From a virus, in the IMG/VR virus record IMGVR_UViG_3300036651_001444, positions 1 through 21,110 of that record: 21,110 nucleotides of DNA. The stretch is one strand, 5' to 3'. Both the position numbers and the translations under genes were made by a program. The first letter of the stretch is position 1; the number at the start of each line of letters is the position of its first letter. Below, piece by piece: positions 13,273-20,791 of the stretch. The notes beneath the pieces are model-generated. The model had not been told where the DNA came from, did no database searches, and was given only the letters and a program-made list of their open reading frames with translations.

Positions 13273-13653
13273 CTACGTCTGCGGGCTGTCGTTGAGCGTC
13301 ACCGTCGTCGTAATGTCGGTCAGCGCCGCCACCGCTGCCGCTTTCGCCGCCGCCGCCGCCTGCACGCCCGCCTCCTCGCTGAAGATCGCCAGGAACCAGT
13401 ACAGCACCGTCGCCCGCTCCACCACGCCCGCGGGATCGGAGGCGTAGATCGGATTCCCCTGCCCGTCCTGGCCGGTGACGATCTGGATCAGCTCCGGGTA
13501 TTTCGCGGCGAAGGCGCTGCGCAGGTTCGCCATGTACTGCGCGCCTAAGCCCAGCGGCGTCCGCATCGTCATCGTCATCGTGATCGTGTCGTAGGCGAGC
13601 ACGCCCGTGGCCGTTACGTCGAGCGTCGCGTCGCCGGATAACTGCTGCGTCAT
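13273..13653 (-). CDS. Uncharacterised structural-type protein with an adhesin-repeat-like N-terminus (126 aa)
   Basis: GAGGGG precedes the ATG. Residues 4-17 (QLSGDATLDVTATG) match the 20-residue repeat unit of the lectin-like protein encoded at 14152-15579. A following segment (TITMTMTMRTPLGLGAQYM) and a helix (NLRSAFAAKYPELIQIVTG) form the centre. The C-terminal third is an Ala-rich helix and a Thr-rich strand. The shared unit and the location suggest it works with the neighbouring surface proteins, perhaps as a small tail or fibre component. No family recognised. Confidence 0.55.
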   Translation of the reverse strand: MTQQLSGDATLDVTATGVLAYDTITMTMTMRTPLGLGAQYMANLRSAFAAKYPELIQIVTGQDGQGNPIYASDPAGVVERATVLYWFLAIFSEEAGVQAAAAAKAAAVAALTDITTTVTLNDSPQT

Positions 13654-13732
13654 GCGTCCCCTCGTAGCCGATCCGAATGTCCCGCCAGAGCGCGCGTAGG
13701 ACGATCCACGGTGCCCGCATCCTGCCCCTCGT

Positions 13733-14155
13733 CTAGCCGATAATTGCCAGCAACCAATTGGCTCCGACCGAGGGTTGCGTTGTATCGACGGTGTTGGTGC
13801 TGTCGCTGACCTTCGCTGTCAGGTAGTACGGCTCGGGCGCGCCGAAGCTGTTCGAGGATGGCAACGCCAGAGCGGCGGGTAGGCGGAACTCCCAGCGCAG
13901 CAGCGTCGCGTTCCACGTCCCCGCCTGCGTGTTGACGCCGCCCGCGATGATCACGGGCGTGACCTTATCCGACTTCCAGAGCGCGAACTGCACTGTGACT
14001 GAGCCGGCGCCGCCCGTGGCTCCCAAGCCCGCGCCATAGCCGCGCGTATCGGAAAACGCCTGCACCGCGCCGTGCTCGTCGGTGAACGTCGGCGCGTACC
14101 AGACGACGCCCGTCTGCAGCGGCGGTAGCTGAATCACCGGGATGTTGCCGATCAT
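13733..14155 (-). CDS. Uncharacterised beta-rich virion-type protein (140 aa)
   Basis: The start overlaps the upstream stop as ATGA and has GGGAGA upstream. The sequence is beta-rich (VTVQFALWKSDKVTPVIIAG, then WNATLLRWEFRLPAALALP, then EPYYLTAKVSD). This Ig-like pattern of a polarised 'F.LWKsD...' strand followed by a 'Y.l.akv.D' strand resembles the N-terminal domains of baseplate/fibre-attachment proteins. That comparison is weak and from memory. It is translationally coupled to the repeat-containing lectin-like protein, so both may sit in one surface structure. Confidence 0.55.
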   Translation of the reverse strand: MIGNIPVIQLPPLQTGVVWYAPTFTDEHGAVQAFSDTRGYGAGLGATGGAGSVTVQFALWKSDKVTPVIIAGGVNTQAGTWNATLLRWEFRLPAALALPSSNSFGAPEPYYLTAKVSDSTNTVDTTQPSVGANWLLAIIG

Positions 14156-15579
14156 GCCCTATCTCCCTGGCTGGTAAACGCGACCGCGCCGAACGCCTGT
14201 CCGCCGCTCACGCCGCCTGCTGTCTCCGGTTCGAGCAACACGCCGTAGGTACCGCCCACGCTCACCGTGCCGTGCGTGTCGCCCGCGAGCGGCTGCACGC
14301 CGTAGGTGGTGCTATGCGTCGGTGCGAACGGTGTCAGCGGCCCGAGCGTGGCGGCAGCGGTGACATCGACCGAGGCGCGGCCGGTGAGGCGTACCGTCTG
14401 CTGCGGACTGCCTGCGCCCGTGACGCTCACCTGCGATGTCCCCGACAGCGGTACGGCGATCTGCGTGCCGCCGGAGCCTGTGAGGTTGACGATCGCCGTC
14501 CCCGCGAGCGCGACCGTGCCGCCCGCCGTGTTGCTCAGCGCGCCGCCGCCCGTGATATCGGCTGAGCCGGTACCTGCGAGCCGCAGCGTCACGACCGGCG
14601 TGCCGAGGACTGTGAGATCGACCGCGCCGGTGCCGGAGAGGTTCGCGTTCGCCTTTGGCCCACCCGCCGCCGTAAGGCTGACCGCCGCCGTGCCGACAAG
14701 CGGCAGCGTGAGCGTTGGGCCGCCCGTCGCCGTGTAATCGAGCGTCGCCACACCGGCCAGCGGGACGATAACGGTCGGCGAGCCTGCGCCGCTGATGCTC
14801 ACGGCAGCCGTGCCGGAGAGCGCCTGTACGGTGCCGCCGCCGACGCCGAAGACCATCAAGCGCCGCGCTGGCTGGCGTTTCCACAGGCTAAACGGCCGTT
14901 GTGCCAGATAGACGCGCTCGGCGTCCGGCAGCACGCGCCCCCAGATCAGCGCCAGCGCCAGCACACCATCGAAGTTGAATGACGGGTCCGAGAGTGTGAG
15001 GCGCGTGAGCGATGCGCCCGACGAACCGGAGTTCGTGCCAGGGCCGAACGCGCCGTCGATGATCGTCATGCTCGCGCCCGCAGAGGCGATCCACGACGCC
15101 GTGTGCCAGACGGTCAGGCTTTCGAGCAGCGTTGTCGAGTAGTTGCTACCCCCCGAGCCGAACTCCAACGTGCCCGAGGCGTTGGAGTGGAAGACGTTGC
15201 AGACACCTGCGGACGTGTCCTCATGGTTGATCGGAGAGCCGAAAGAGGTGGCGCCGGTCGTGCGTTGCTGAAAGATCAGCATGACGGTGTTGGTCGGAGC
15301 GACGCGCGGCACCGCGCCGACCGCCCATTGCACGGTCGTGCCGGCGACGTTGGCGAAATCCAACCCCGGCCCGTAGGGCGTCGCTACCCATTTGACGTTC
15401 GTGGCAGAACTGAACGTGCCCAACTGCCCCGAGACGTGCTCCTTGACGCTCGTACCGCCCGCTTCGTTGGCGAGCACGGCGACGTTGAGCGCGTTGGTGG
15501 ACGGGTTGTTCCAGTCCAGCACCACGCCCAGCGGCGGCTTCCAGAGATCCTTGCTTCGGGGCAGCGCCAGCACGCCCAC
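14152..15579 (-). CDS. Lectin-like protein with eight 20-residue beta repeats, putative adhesin (475 aa)
   Basis: Translation starts at GTG (15577-15579), overlapping the upstream TAG. Residues about 15-235 resemble a concanavalin A/LamG-type jelly-roll, with strands such as TVMLIFQQRTTG, WHTASWIASAGASMTIIDG and FDGVLALALIWGRVLPDAE. The end of this part is a YLAQRPFSLWKRQ element often seen after LamG-like phage domains. Residues 251-414 are eight repeats with consensus near L-x-G-x-A-x-V-x-L-T-x-x-G, probably short beta strands. The C-terminus is Gly/Thr/Val-rich. A host-surface-binding tail or fibre protein is the most likely role; no ligand can be named. Confidence 0.65.
   Translation of the reverse strand: MGVLALPRSKDLWKPPLGVVLDWNNPSTNALNVAVLANEAGGTSVKEHVSGQLGTFSSATNVKWVATPYGPGLDFANVAGTTVQWAVGAVPRVAPTNTVMLIFQQRTTGATSFGSPINHEDTSAGVCNVFHSNASGTLEFGSGGSNYSTTLLESLTVWHTASWIASAGASMTIIDGAFGPGTNSGSSGASLTRLTLSDPSFNFDGVLALALIWGRVLPDAERVYLAQRPFSLWKRQPARRLMVFGVGGGTVQALSGTAAVSISGAGSPTVIVPLAGVATLDYTATGGPTLTLPLVGTAAVSLTAAGGPKANANLSGTGAVDLTVLGTPVVTLRLAGTGSADITGGGALSNTAGGTVALAGTAIVNLTGSGGTQIAVPLSGTSQVSVTGAGSPQQTVRLTGRASVDVTAAATLGPLTPFAPTHSTTYGVQPLAGDTHGTVSVGGTYGVLLEPETAGGVSGGQAFGAVAFTSQGDRA
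14338..14829 (-). repeat. Eight tandem 60-bp coding repeats (20 aa period)
   Basis: Repeat starts fall at residues 251, 271, 291, 311, 331, 355, 375 and 395 of the lectin-like protein; the fifth carries a 4-residue insert. Typical units are TLPLVGTAAVSLTAAGGPKA and AVPLSGTSQVSVTGAGSPQQ. The protein pattern is conserved but the DNA has diverged, so the array is old or selected at protein level. Confidence 0.8.
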
Positions 15580-16013
15580 TAGACGTTCTGATAGCCGTGC
15601 GGTTTGCGCGTGAACGTCCAGCTCGCGGGCATCGGCTGCGAGCTCGAGTCTTGTAGGAAGTACTTGTACTTGCCGGGCGGGATCTCGATGTTGCGGGCTG
15701 AGAGGCGCTGCGCGGTGCTGACGGCCCGCACCTGAAAGTTGCCGACCAAAAGCGACAACTGCGGCAGCACGGTCGCCGCCCCATCGGGGTAGTTCGTGCC
15801 GTCGAGGCTCGGCAAAAGGTAGATGTCGATCGTCTGACCGGCCGTGGGCGCTGAGGCGAACGTGAGCAGCAGTTCGAGGTCGTCCAGCGGCGCAAGCGCG
15901 GTCGTGTTGTCGATCGCCGCCGAGAGGATGCCCTGCCCGGCCGTCACCGCTGCCGCGGTAAAATCGCTGGTACTGCCGGTCGCGTAGCCGGTCTGCTCAA
16001 ACGTCGTCGCCAT
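15579..16013 (-). CDS. Uncharacterised small virion-type protein (144 aa)
   Basis: AAGGAG lies 6 nt before the ATG. The protein is beta-rich: DLELLLTFASAPTAGQTIDI, then YLLPSLDGTNYPDG, VGNFQVRAVSTAQRL and EIPPGKYKYFLQDSSSQPMP. This pattern (a 'ltf...PtaG..i.iYlLpSlDGtnY' strand pair and an 'iPPgkyk..l.d.s' strand) recurs in uncharacterised small proteins of tail-fibre regions in many phages. The resemblance is from memory. It follows the glycoside hydrolase by 10 nt and overlaps the lectin-like gene start, so it is probably in the same operon. Confidence 0.6.
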   Translation of the reverse strand: MATTFEQTGYATGSTSDFTAAAVTAGQGILSAAIDNTTALAPLDDLELLLTFASAPTAGQTIDIYLLPSLDGTNYPDGAATVLPQLSLLVGNFQVRAVSTAQRLSARNIEIPPGKYKYFLQDSSSQPMPASWTFTRKPHGYQNV

Positions 16014-16023
16014 CGGCTGCTCC

Positions 16024-17223
16024 TTACGGGTTGGTCGGCTGCACGTAGCCGGGATGCCCCGCGAGGCAGACTTTCCAGATGTCGTAGAGCGCCAGCACGC
16101 GCGCCAGCCCCGCCGCCGTGCCGGTTTTCGCGGCCGTGTACATCTCTTTGCCCGTGTCAGCCGTGAGACAGCCCGGCTCGTCGAGCGTCTGCTGCGGCGC
16201 GGTGTCCGTGTGTTGCGTCGTGAGCGCCGTGACCGCGCCGGTATCGACCGCGAGTTGATCCGCGGTGTGCGTCGGCAGCAGCGACCAGACCCACGCGCCG
16301 GCGTAGCCCGCGCTGTACCAGTGCTGCCAGCGCGCGGAGGCGGCGGGGCTTGCCGACTGCGGTGTCGCCGGGAACTCGCCCAAGACCAGCGGCGCATCGA
16401 GGGCATAGCGCGCCTTCACGGTCGCGTAGTCCCAGAGATAGGCGTCGTAGTTGCCCTGATTCATGTAGTCGTACCAGTGCGCCTCGTAGTAATCGAGGCC
16501 CAGGCCGACCCAGAGCGGCAACCCGTCGAGCATCACGGAGCCGACCGTGACGTAGGCTGAGGAATTGGCGTGGATGGCTGCGGCGATGTTTTTGACCGAC
16601 GCCTGGACCGACGCCTGATCGATGCGGCCGGCCCAGATATCGACCTCCGGCTCGTTGTAGACCTCCCAGGTAAAAACGCGCGGGTTGCCGGCGTAGTGCG
16701 CGGCGAGGCTGCCGATCGTCGTCGCCAAGCCCGCAGCGGTGCCGGGGTCCGTCACCCAGTTCTGCGGGACCGCGGTCGGCGCGGAGAACAGCACGAAATC
16801 GAGGTAGATGTCGTACTGGTTGGCGACGGCGAGCGCCGCGTCGATGTCGGCGTAGGTCGTCCGCGTGATCTGCGTCGGCACGCCTGCGTTGTCGGTGGCG
16901 ATATCCTGCGAAGCTGCCGACCCCTCAAACAGCCACCAGCGGATGACGTGCATCCCGGCAGCCTTCGCCGTAGCAAACGCCGCGCCGACGTTGGCAGCGA
17001 CGGTGGCGTTCGAGACACCAGAGGTCGCGGGGTTGCCGGTATCGCCGCAGCCGAAGTCGCAGCCCCAGTTGTACCAAGGCAGGTTCGCGCCGGTAAGAAA
17101 CGCCTGCTGGCCGTTGATCGTGATGCGCGTGCCCGAGAGCGCGCGGGCGGGGGCAGCGCGCTGCAGCGCCAGCCCGGCGCAGAGCAGCGCGAGGAGGCTG
17201 CCGAGCAGTAGACGACGGCGCAT
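16024..17223 (-). CDS. Exported GH5-like glycoside hydrolase (399 aa)
   Basis: The N-terminus is a Sec signal peptide: MRRR, a hydrophobic core LLLGSLLALLCAGLAL, then AAPARA before the likely cleavage site. The rest resembles a clan GH-A TIM barrel. Evidence is the early strand HVIRWWLFEG (92-101), the acid/base motif TWEVYNEPE with E191, an EAHWYDY loop near H249, and the nucleophile segment LVLGEFPAT with E283. This fits the cellulase/mannanase-type GH5 group; substrate cannot be told. AGGAGG lies 6 nt before the ATG. It is tightly packed between a lipoprotein gene and a virion-type gene. Phage depolymerases usually lack signal peptides, so an exported host-modifying enzyme is the alternative to a virion part. 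Confidence 0.75.
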   Translation of the reverse strand: MRRRLLLGSLLALLCAGLALQRAAPARALSGTRITINGQQAFLTGANLPWYNWGCDFGCGDTGNPATSGVSNATVAANVGAAFATAKAAGMHVIRWWLFEGSAASQDIATDNAGVPTQITRTTYADIDAALAVANQYDIYLDFVLFSAPTAVPQNWVTDPGTAAGLATTIGSLAAHYAGNPRVFTWEVYNEPEVDIWAGRIDQASVQASVKNIAAAIHANSSAYVTVGSVMLDGLPLWVGLGLDYYEAHWYDYMNQGNYDAYLWDYATVKARYALDAPLVLGEFPATPQSASPAASARWQHWYSAGYAGAWVWSLLPTHTADQLAVDTGAVTALTTQHTDTAPQQTLDEPGCLTADTGKEMYTAAKTGTAAGLARVLALYDIWKVCLAGHPGYVQPTNP

Positions 17224-17235
17224 CGGAGCCTCCTG

Positions 17236-19926
17236 TTACGACGTGGGCGGTGGCAGCGTGCCGCCGTGTTGCGCTTCGCAGTCCCAGTAGAGGTGCGCGA
17301 GGATGCCGGCGCGCTCGATCCCCTGCGCGTTGACCGGCGATTGGGTGAGGCCCGCCACCGTGCCGCTGATCGCAGCGAGGCTGCAGGGGTCGGCCGGGTT
17401 CGGCGTCGGTTGCGGCGTTGGTATCGTGGTCGGCGCGGACGTGGCCGTTGCGGTGGGTGCCACGGTCGGCGCGAGCGTCGGCGTGCCCGTGGGGCTGGCC
17501 GTTGGCGAGGGTGTGACGATCGGCGTGGGCGAGGGCGATGGGCTGGCCGTCGCGGAACTGGTCGGCGTCGGCGTCACGCTATTGGAAAAGTTGAGCTTGT
17601 ACGGGGCGTCGGCGCCGGTGTAGTTGAACGCCTCAAAGTAGCCCGGCGCTGCCGGGTTGCCGTTGTCATCGAGCGAGAGCAGATCGACCTGATGCAGCCC
17701 GTTGGTGAACTGCGCTGTATTCAACTGATAGGTGCCGGAGCCGGTGACAACCGGCTCGTGCGGGCTGCTGATCAGCGTGGCAACGGTCGCGCCATCGACT
17801 GTGATCGTGAGCGCATCCACGCCGTAGGTCTTACCGTTGGTTTTGCCCTGCACGTAGCACGACACGCTCCATTTGAGCGGGATCGTCCCCGTCGCGTTGA
17901 TGGGCGAGTTCTGCGAGTTGTTCGGCGAGCGGGTGTCGCCGTTGACGCCCGTAAACTGCGTCCAGCAGCCCTGCGCCGGGTTCGGCATATTGACCGTCGA
18001 TCCCAGCCCCCAGCTCGTCCACCAGGGCGTGAGCGTTGGCGCAGAACCGATCGGGTAGGTGACTTCGATATGGACGTTGAGCACGCCCGAATCGCAGAGG
18101 GTGAAGACCACGGCGTTATCGCCGGTCACGATGTCCGCGGACGGGATGTTGTCAACGAACCGTTGAAACGGGTTGTAGGTGCCGACCAAATCCTGCGCCG
18201 TCTGCCCCGCGGGCGGGTTCGCCGTGGCCGATGTGGGTACGGGTAAGGCGAAATCGTGCCCGTTGATGCTGACCTTATCGGTCGAGCAGTAGGCGTACGA
18301 CTGGTTGACAAACGTCTGCTCGTTGAACAGCAGGCGAATCTTCGTCGCAGCGGTGAGCGCGTCGGGCATCTTCACCGTATCGCTGTAGGTGCCGGCAACG
18401 CGATGGAACTTCTCGCTGGTGATCTGCCCATCGGTGTAGTTGTAGGTGACGCTCGTTTGCGCGGGACCGTCAAAGCCGAGGTTATCCCAGTGGTTGAAGC
18501 TGTCGGTGGTGCCGTCCTTCGGGCTGTTGTAGGCGAAGGTATCGAGCACCAGCGACGGGTGCGCGAAATGGACCGCCAGCGCCTCGGTCGTGACCATCTT
18601 CGTGCCATCGACCCAGATATCGCCGTGCGACGGCTGGCCGATGTGGATCACGACGCTATGGCGCACGTTCGGCTCGAACCAGACGCCGTTACCACCAGGG
18701 GCGCAGGAGAGGTCGCAGCCGAACGGATTGCCCGCGACAAACGTCATCAGGCCGTTATCGCTGGCGTAGTAGAAACTGATCTTGTCCTGCGCGATCTCGA
18801 CGCGCAGATCGTTCGGGGTGTTGGAGTCAAACGGCAGACCGACGTTCACATCGCCGGTGATATCGGTCGGCTGCCCGTCCGGCCGCTCGATCAAGTCCCA
18901 GTAGGTCTTATCGCGCTGGCCCACGGGGCCATCCACGTCCATGACGAACGTGCGGTACGGCTGCGGCTCCGTCAGGTTCGAGAGCGTTTCCGTGCCTGAC
19001 GCCGTGTGCGCCGCTGTAAGCCCGGCGGTGAAGTCGGGCTGCGCGTGCGCGCGAAGCGTCGTCTGGCCGCGGTCGCAGTAGCCCAGGCTGCCGGCAGGGT
19101 AGCCCTGGATGTTGCTGCCAACCATCGTGTGAAAGTGATCCTGGGCATTGGTAAACGCGCCGGTCGTGTTGGGGTTATCGCAGCCCGAGAAAGCGGCGTT
19201 CCATTTGTCGGGGTCGATGTACTCGGGCGTCTCGCTGTTGTTGTCGGTGTAGAAGAAGCCGGTCATGCTCGCCTCCATCGCCGTCTCGCGGGTCGCATCG
19301 GTAGCAAACGTCGTCTGACCCGCCGTGAGCGCGCCGAGCGTGCCGTCTGCCGCGTAGGTGCGTTTAGCGAACGTGCTGAGCGCAGGCCCGGTCGCGCCCG
19401 TGTAATCGATTCCCTGGATCGCGATCGTGTAGTTCGTCGCGGCGAGCAACGGCTGCGCGTCGAACTGCGGCGTCGAGACGAGTGAACAGACCTGCGTGCC
19501 GCCCGATGGACCCCAGGTGATGAGGTAGCCGCCGACGTTGGCCGGGAGTTCCCCGAAGCCGTCGTAGACGCCGTACATGTCCCAGGTAACGCGGGCGACG
19601 TGATCGTCCTGCGTCACTTTGAAATTGGTGATCGCGGCGATGGCGGCGTTGGTGACGGCCGGCGTTTGCGGGCAGAGGACGGCCGAGAGGGGCGTATCCA
19701 TCGCCGCGCCGGCCATGCCCTGCAACGCCGCGGCGGCTGCGCCCGGCTGCGGCGTTGCGCCGTCCGGGTGCAGCATGGTCGCATACGCCGAGGCGCGCGC
19801 CTGGGGCGAGGCCATCACCATGCCGCCCATCGGCGGCTGCGCGTGTTTTGTGCCCGTGCAGGCGGTGACGATCAGGAACACCGCGAGCGCGAGAAACCCC
19901 GTGAGAACGAACGGGCGACGCAGCAT
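17236..19926 (-). CDS. Large lipoprotein with FnIII-like domain and Thr/Pro/Ser-rich linker (896 aa)
   Basis: The start is the ATG at 19924-19926 with GGAGG 6 nt upstream; longer in-frame readings cross another gene and are low-quality. Residues 1-23 are a lipoprotein signal (MLRRPF, a hydrophobic core, lipobox VTAC with C23). Residues about 85-180 look like a fibronectin type III domain (ITNFKVTQDDHVARVTWDMY, then NYTIAIQGIDYTG). The middle 600 residues are beta-rich with carbohydrate-binding or lectin-like character (VFTLCDSGVLNVHIEVTYP). A Thr/Pro/Ser-rich linker of nearly 60 residues precedes a short C-terminal domain with two Cys. It would be anchored to the outer face of the membrane. 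It resembles host exported proteins more than phage structural ones. Confidence 0.65.
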   Translation of the reverse strand: MLRRPFVLTGFLALAVFLIVTACTGTKHAQPPMGGMVMASPQARASAYATMLHPDGATPQPGAAAAALQGMAGAAMDTPLSAVLCPQTPAVTNAAIAAITNFKVTQDDHVARVTWDMYGVYDGFGELPANVGGYLITWGPSGGTQVCSLVSTPQFDAQPLLAATNYTIAIQGIDYTGATGPALSTFAKRTYAADGTLGALTAGQTTFATDATRETAMEASMTGFFYTDNNSETPEYIDPDKWNAAFSGCDNPNTTGAFTNAQDHFHTMVGSNIQGYPAGSLGYCDRGQTTLRAHAQPDFTAGLTAAHTASGTETLSNLTEPQPYRTFVMDVDGPVGQRDKTYWDLIERPDGQPTDITGDVNVGLPFDSNTPNDLRVEIAQDKISFYYASDNGLMTFVAGNPFGCDLSCAPGGNGVWFEPNVRHSVVIHIGQPSHGDIWVDGTKMVTTEALAVHFAHPSLVLDTFAYNSPKDGTTDSFNHWDNLGFDGPAQTSVTYNYTDGQITSEKFHRVAGTYSDTVKMPDALTAATKIRLLFNEQTFVNQSYAYCSTDKVSINGHDFALPVPTSATANPPAGQTAQDLVGTYNPFQRFVDNIPSADIVTGDNAVVFTLCDSGVLNVHIEVTYPIGSAPTLTPWWTSWGLGSTVNMPNPAQGCWTQFTGVNGDTRSPNNSQNSPINATGTIPLKWSVSCYVQGKTNGKTYGVDALTITVDGATVATLISSPHEPVVTGSGTYQLNTAQFTNGLHQVDLLSLDDNGNPAAPGYFEAFNYTGADAPYKLNFSNSVTPTPTSSATASPSPSPTPIVTPSPTASPTGTPTLAPTVAPTATATSAPTTIPTPQPTPNPADPCSLAAISGTVAGLTQSPVNAQGIERAGILAHLYWDCEAQHGGTLPPPTS

Positions 19927-19939
19927 CGCGGGCCTCCGG

Positions 19940-20344
19940 TTACAGGGCCGATACCTGCAGGCCCGCGGCGTTAAATTGCACTGCGTTACCGATCGCCACC
20001 GAGACGGGCGAGCCGAAGTTGTCGTAGAGGATGTCGTTACCGGCTCCGCTCGCCGCGTCGGTGAGCCAGTAGCCGTTGATCGTGAACGTCGAGGGCGCAG
20101 ACGCCGTGACCGTGATCGTGTTGGCGTTGCCGATCGTCTGGGCGCTCGGCGCGGTCCAGTTGGATGTGTTGGCGACGACCGCTTGCCGCGCGTAGCCGGA
20201 GAACGAGAGTTCCGTACCGTGCGCCGCGGCCGAACTGTTAGTCGAGCACTCGGCGACGTAATCGGTGCCGGCCGGAACCAGCGTGCCGCCGCGCAGCGTG
20301 AAGTTGAGCAGGAGATTGGCTTCAGCGGTAAACAGCGTTGCCAT
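19940..20344 (-). CDS. Uncharacterised small virion-type protein (134 aa)
   Basis: Its ATG directly follows the upstream TAG, and AGGAGG lies about 9 nt before it. The sequence is beta-rich and small-residue-rich (EANLLLNFTLRGGTLVPAGT, TIGNANTITVTASAPST, LYDNFGSPVSVAIGNAVQFN). This resembles short proteins found in tail-fibre regions of many phages, ending in a 'g..vsv..G..v...a.gl.v' strand pair (from memory). It probably contributes to a virion surface structure. It precedes the lipoprotein gene by 13 nt. Confidence 0.6.
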   Translation of the reverse strand: MATLFTAEANLLLNFTLRGGTLVPAGTDYVAECSTNSSAAAHGTELSFSGYARQAVVANTSNWTAPSAQTIGNANTITVTASAPSTFTINGYWLTDAASGAGNDILYDNFGSPVSVAIGNAVQFNAAGLQVSAL

Positions 20345-20659
20345 CTAGCGCGCCTCCTCAAGGTGCTTCTCAGCACCGAAGTGACGCGGGTGCGCCGCAT
20401 GGCCGCAGCGGGGGCACTGCAGCGCGATGTCCTCGGGGTTACGCGCGTAGAGCGCGCGGTAGGCGGCGAGCGCGTCGGCCGGGTTGCCGGGCGTATGGCC
20501 CGAGCCGACGATGCCGAACTGGTCGCCAGCGACCAGGCGCGCGTGCGTTTCGGGATGCAGCACCGGCCCGTGCGTCGCCTGGTGGTCGCAAGCGGGACAG
20601 CGCAGGTGGTGGTGCGTGTGGGGAAACTCGATCTCGTCGTGGCCGCTCGGCGTCCGCAT
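20345..20659 (-). CDS. Zinc-ribbon protein with His-rich N-terminus (104 aa)
   Basis: AGGAG lies 8 nt before the ATG. C21-P-A-C24 and C82-P-R-C85 form two CPxC knuckles. They flank a helical insert (ADALAAYRALYARNPEDIAL). A His-rich stretch (FPHTHHHLRC) precedes the first pair. A single zinc ribbon with a long insert is likely. It is the first gene after the terminator at 20737-20763 and a TTCGCC element, so it probably opens a transcription unit. Function unknown. Confidence 0.6.
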   Translation of the reverse strand: MRTPSGHDEIEFPHTHHHLRCPACDHQATHGPVLHPETHARLVAGDQFGIVGSGHTPGNPADALAAYRALYARNPEDIALQCPRCGHAAHPRHFGAEKHLEEAR

Positions 20660-20694
20660 CCGTCCGTCTCCTACGCTACCCAGAGATAGAGCGA

Positions 20695-20712
20695 GTATAC
20701 CTCTCGGGCGAA
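20695..20712 (-). promoter_or_regulatory. Recurrent TTCGCC element, copy E
   Basis: On the minus strand it reads TTCGCCCGAGAGGTATAC, just after a rho-independent terminator and about 47 nt before the next start. In this copy the usual GATAG is replaced by GTATAC. Being directly downstream of a terminator supports a promoter function for the element. Confidence 0.5.
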
Positions 20713-20736
20713 TCGTAGCAGAAATGACGCGGAAAA

Positions 20737-20763
20737 GGGGAACGGCCGTTCGAGCCGTTCCCC
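20737..20763 (-). terminator. Rho-independent terminator
   Basis: GGGGAACGGC at 20737-20746 pairs perfectly with GCCGTTCCCC at 20754-20763 across a 7-nt loop. On the minus strand the stem is followed by TTTT (20733-20736). It lies between the HNH-like gene and the zinc-ribbon gene and would end transcription coming from the right edge. Confidence 0.75.
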
Positions 20764-20791
20764 GTGCGGTGAGCGGGAGATTATTTTCGCG

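Noticed and set aside
13250-13720. Overlapping minus-strand frame starting MRAPWIVLRALW with GAGGGG nearby
   Set aside because: Most of it is Gly/Arg/Asp-rich low-complexity sequence out of frame with the better gene at 13273-13653. Its first 25 codons could be a real short peptide, but the evidence is too thin.
15162-15188. 9-bp perfect inverted repeat (ACTCCAACG / CGTTGGAGT) in the lectin-like gene
   Set aside because: It is a single case in high-GC coding DNA and a stem of this length can arise by chance.
19927-20400. Upstream extension of the lipoprotein frame by 158 codons
   Set aside because: It overlaps the virion-type gene at 19940-20344 and is Arg/Ser-rich. The lipoprotein signal and GGAGG site fix the start at 19926.
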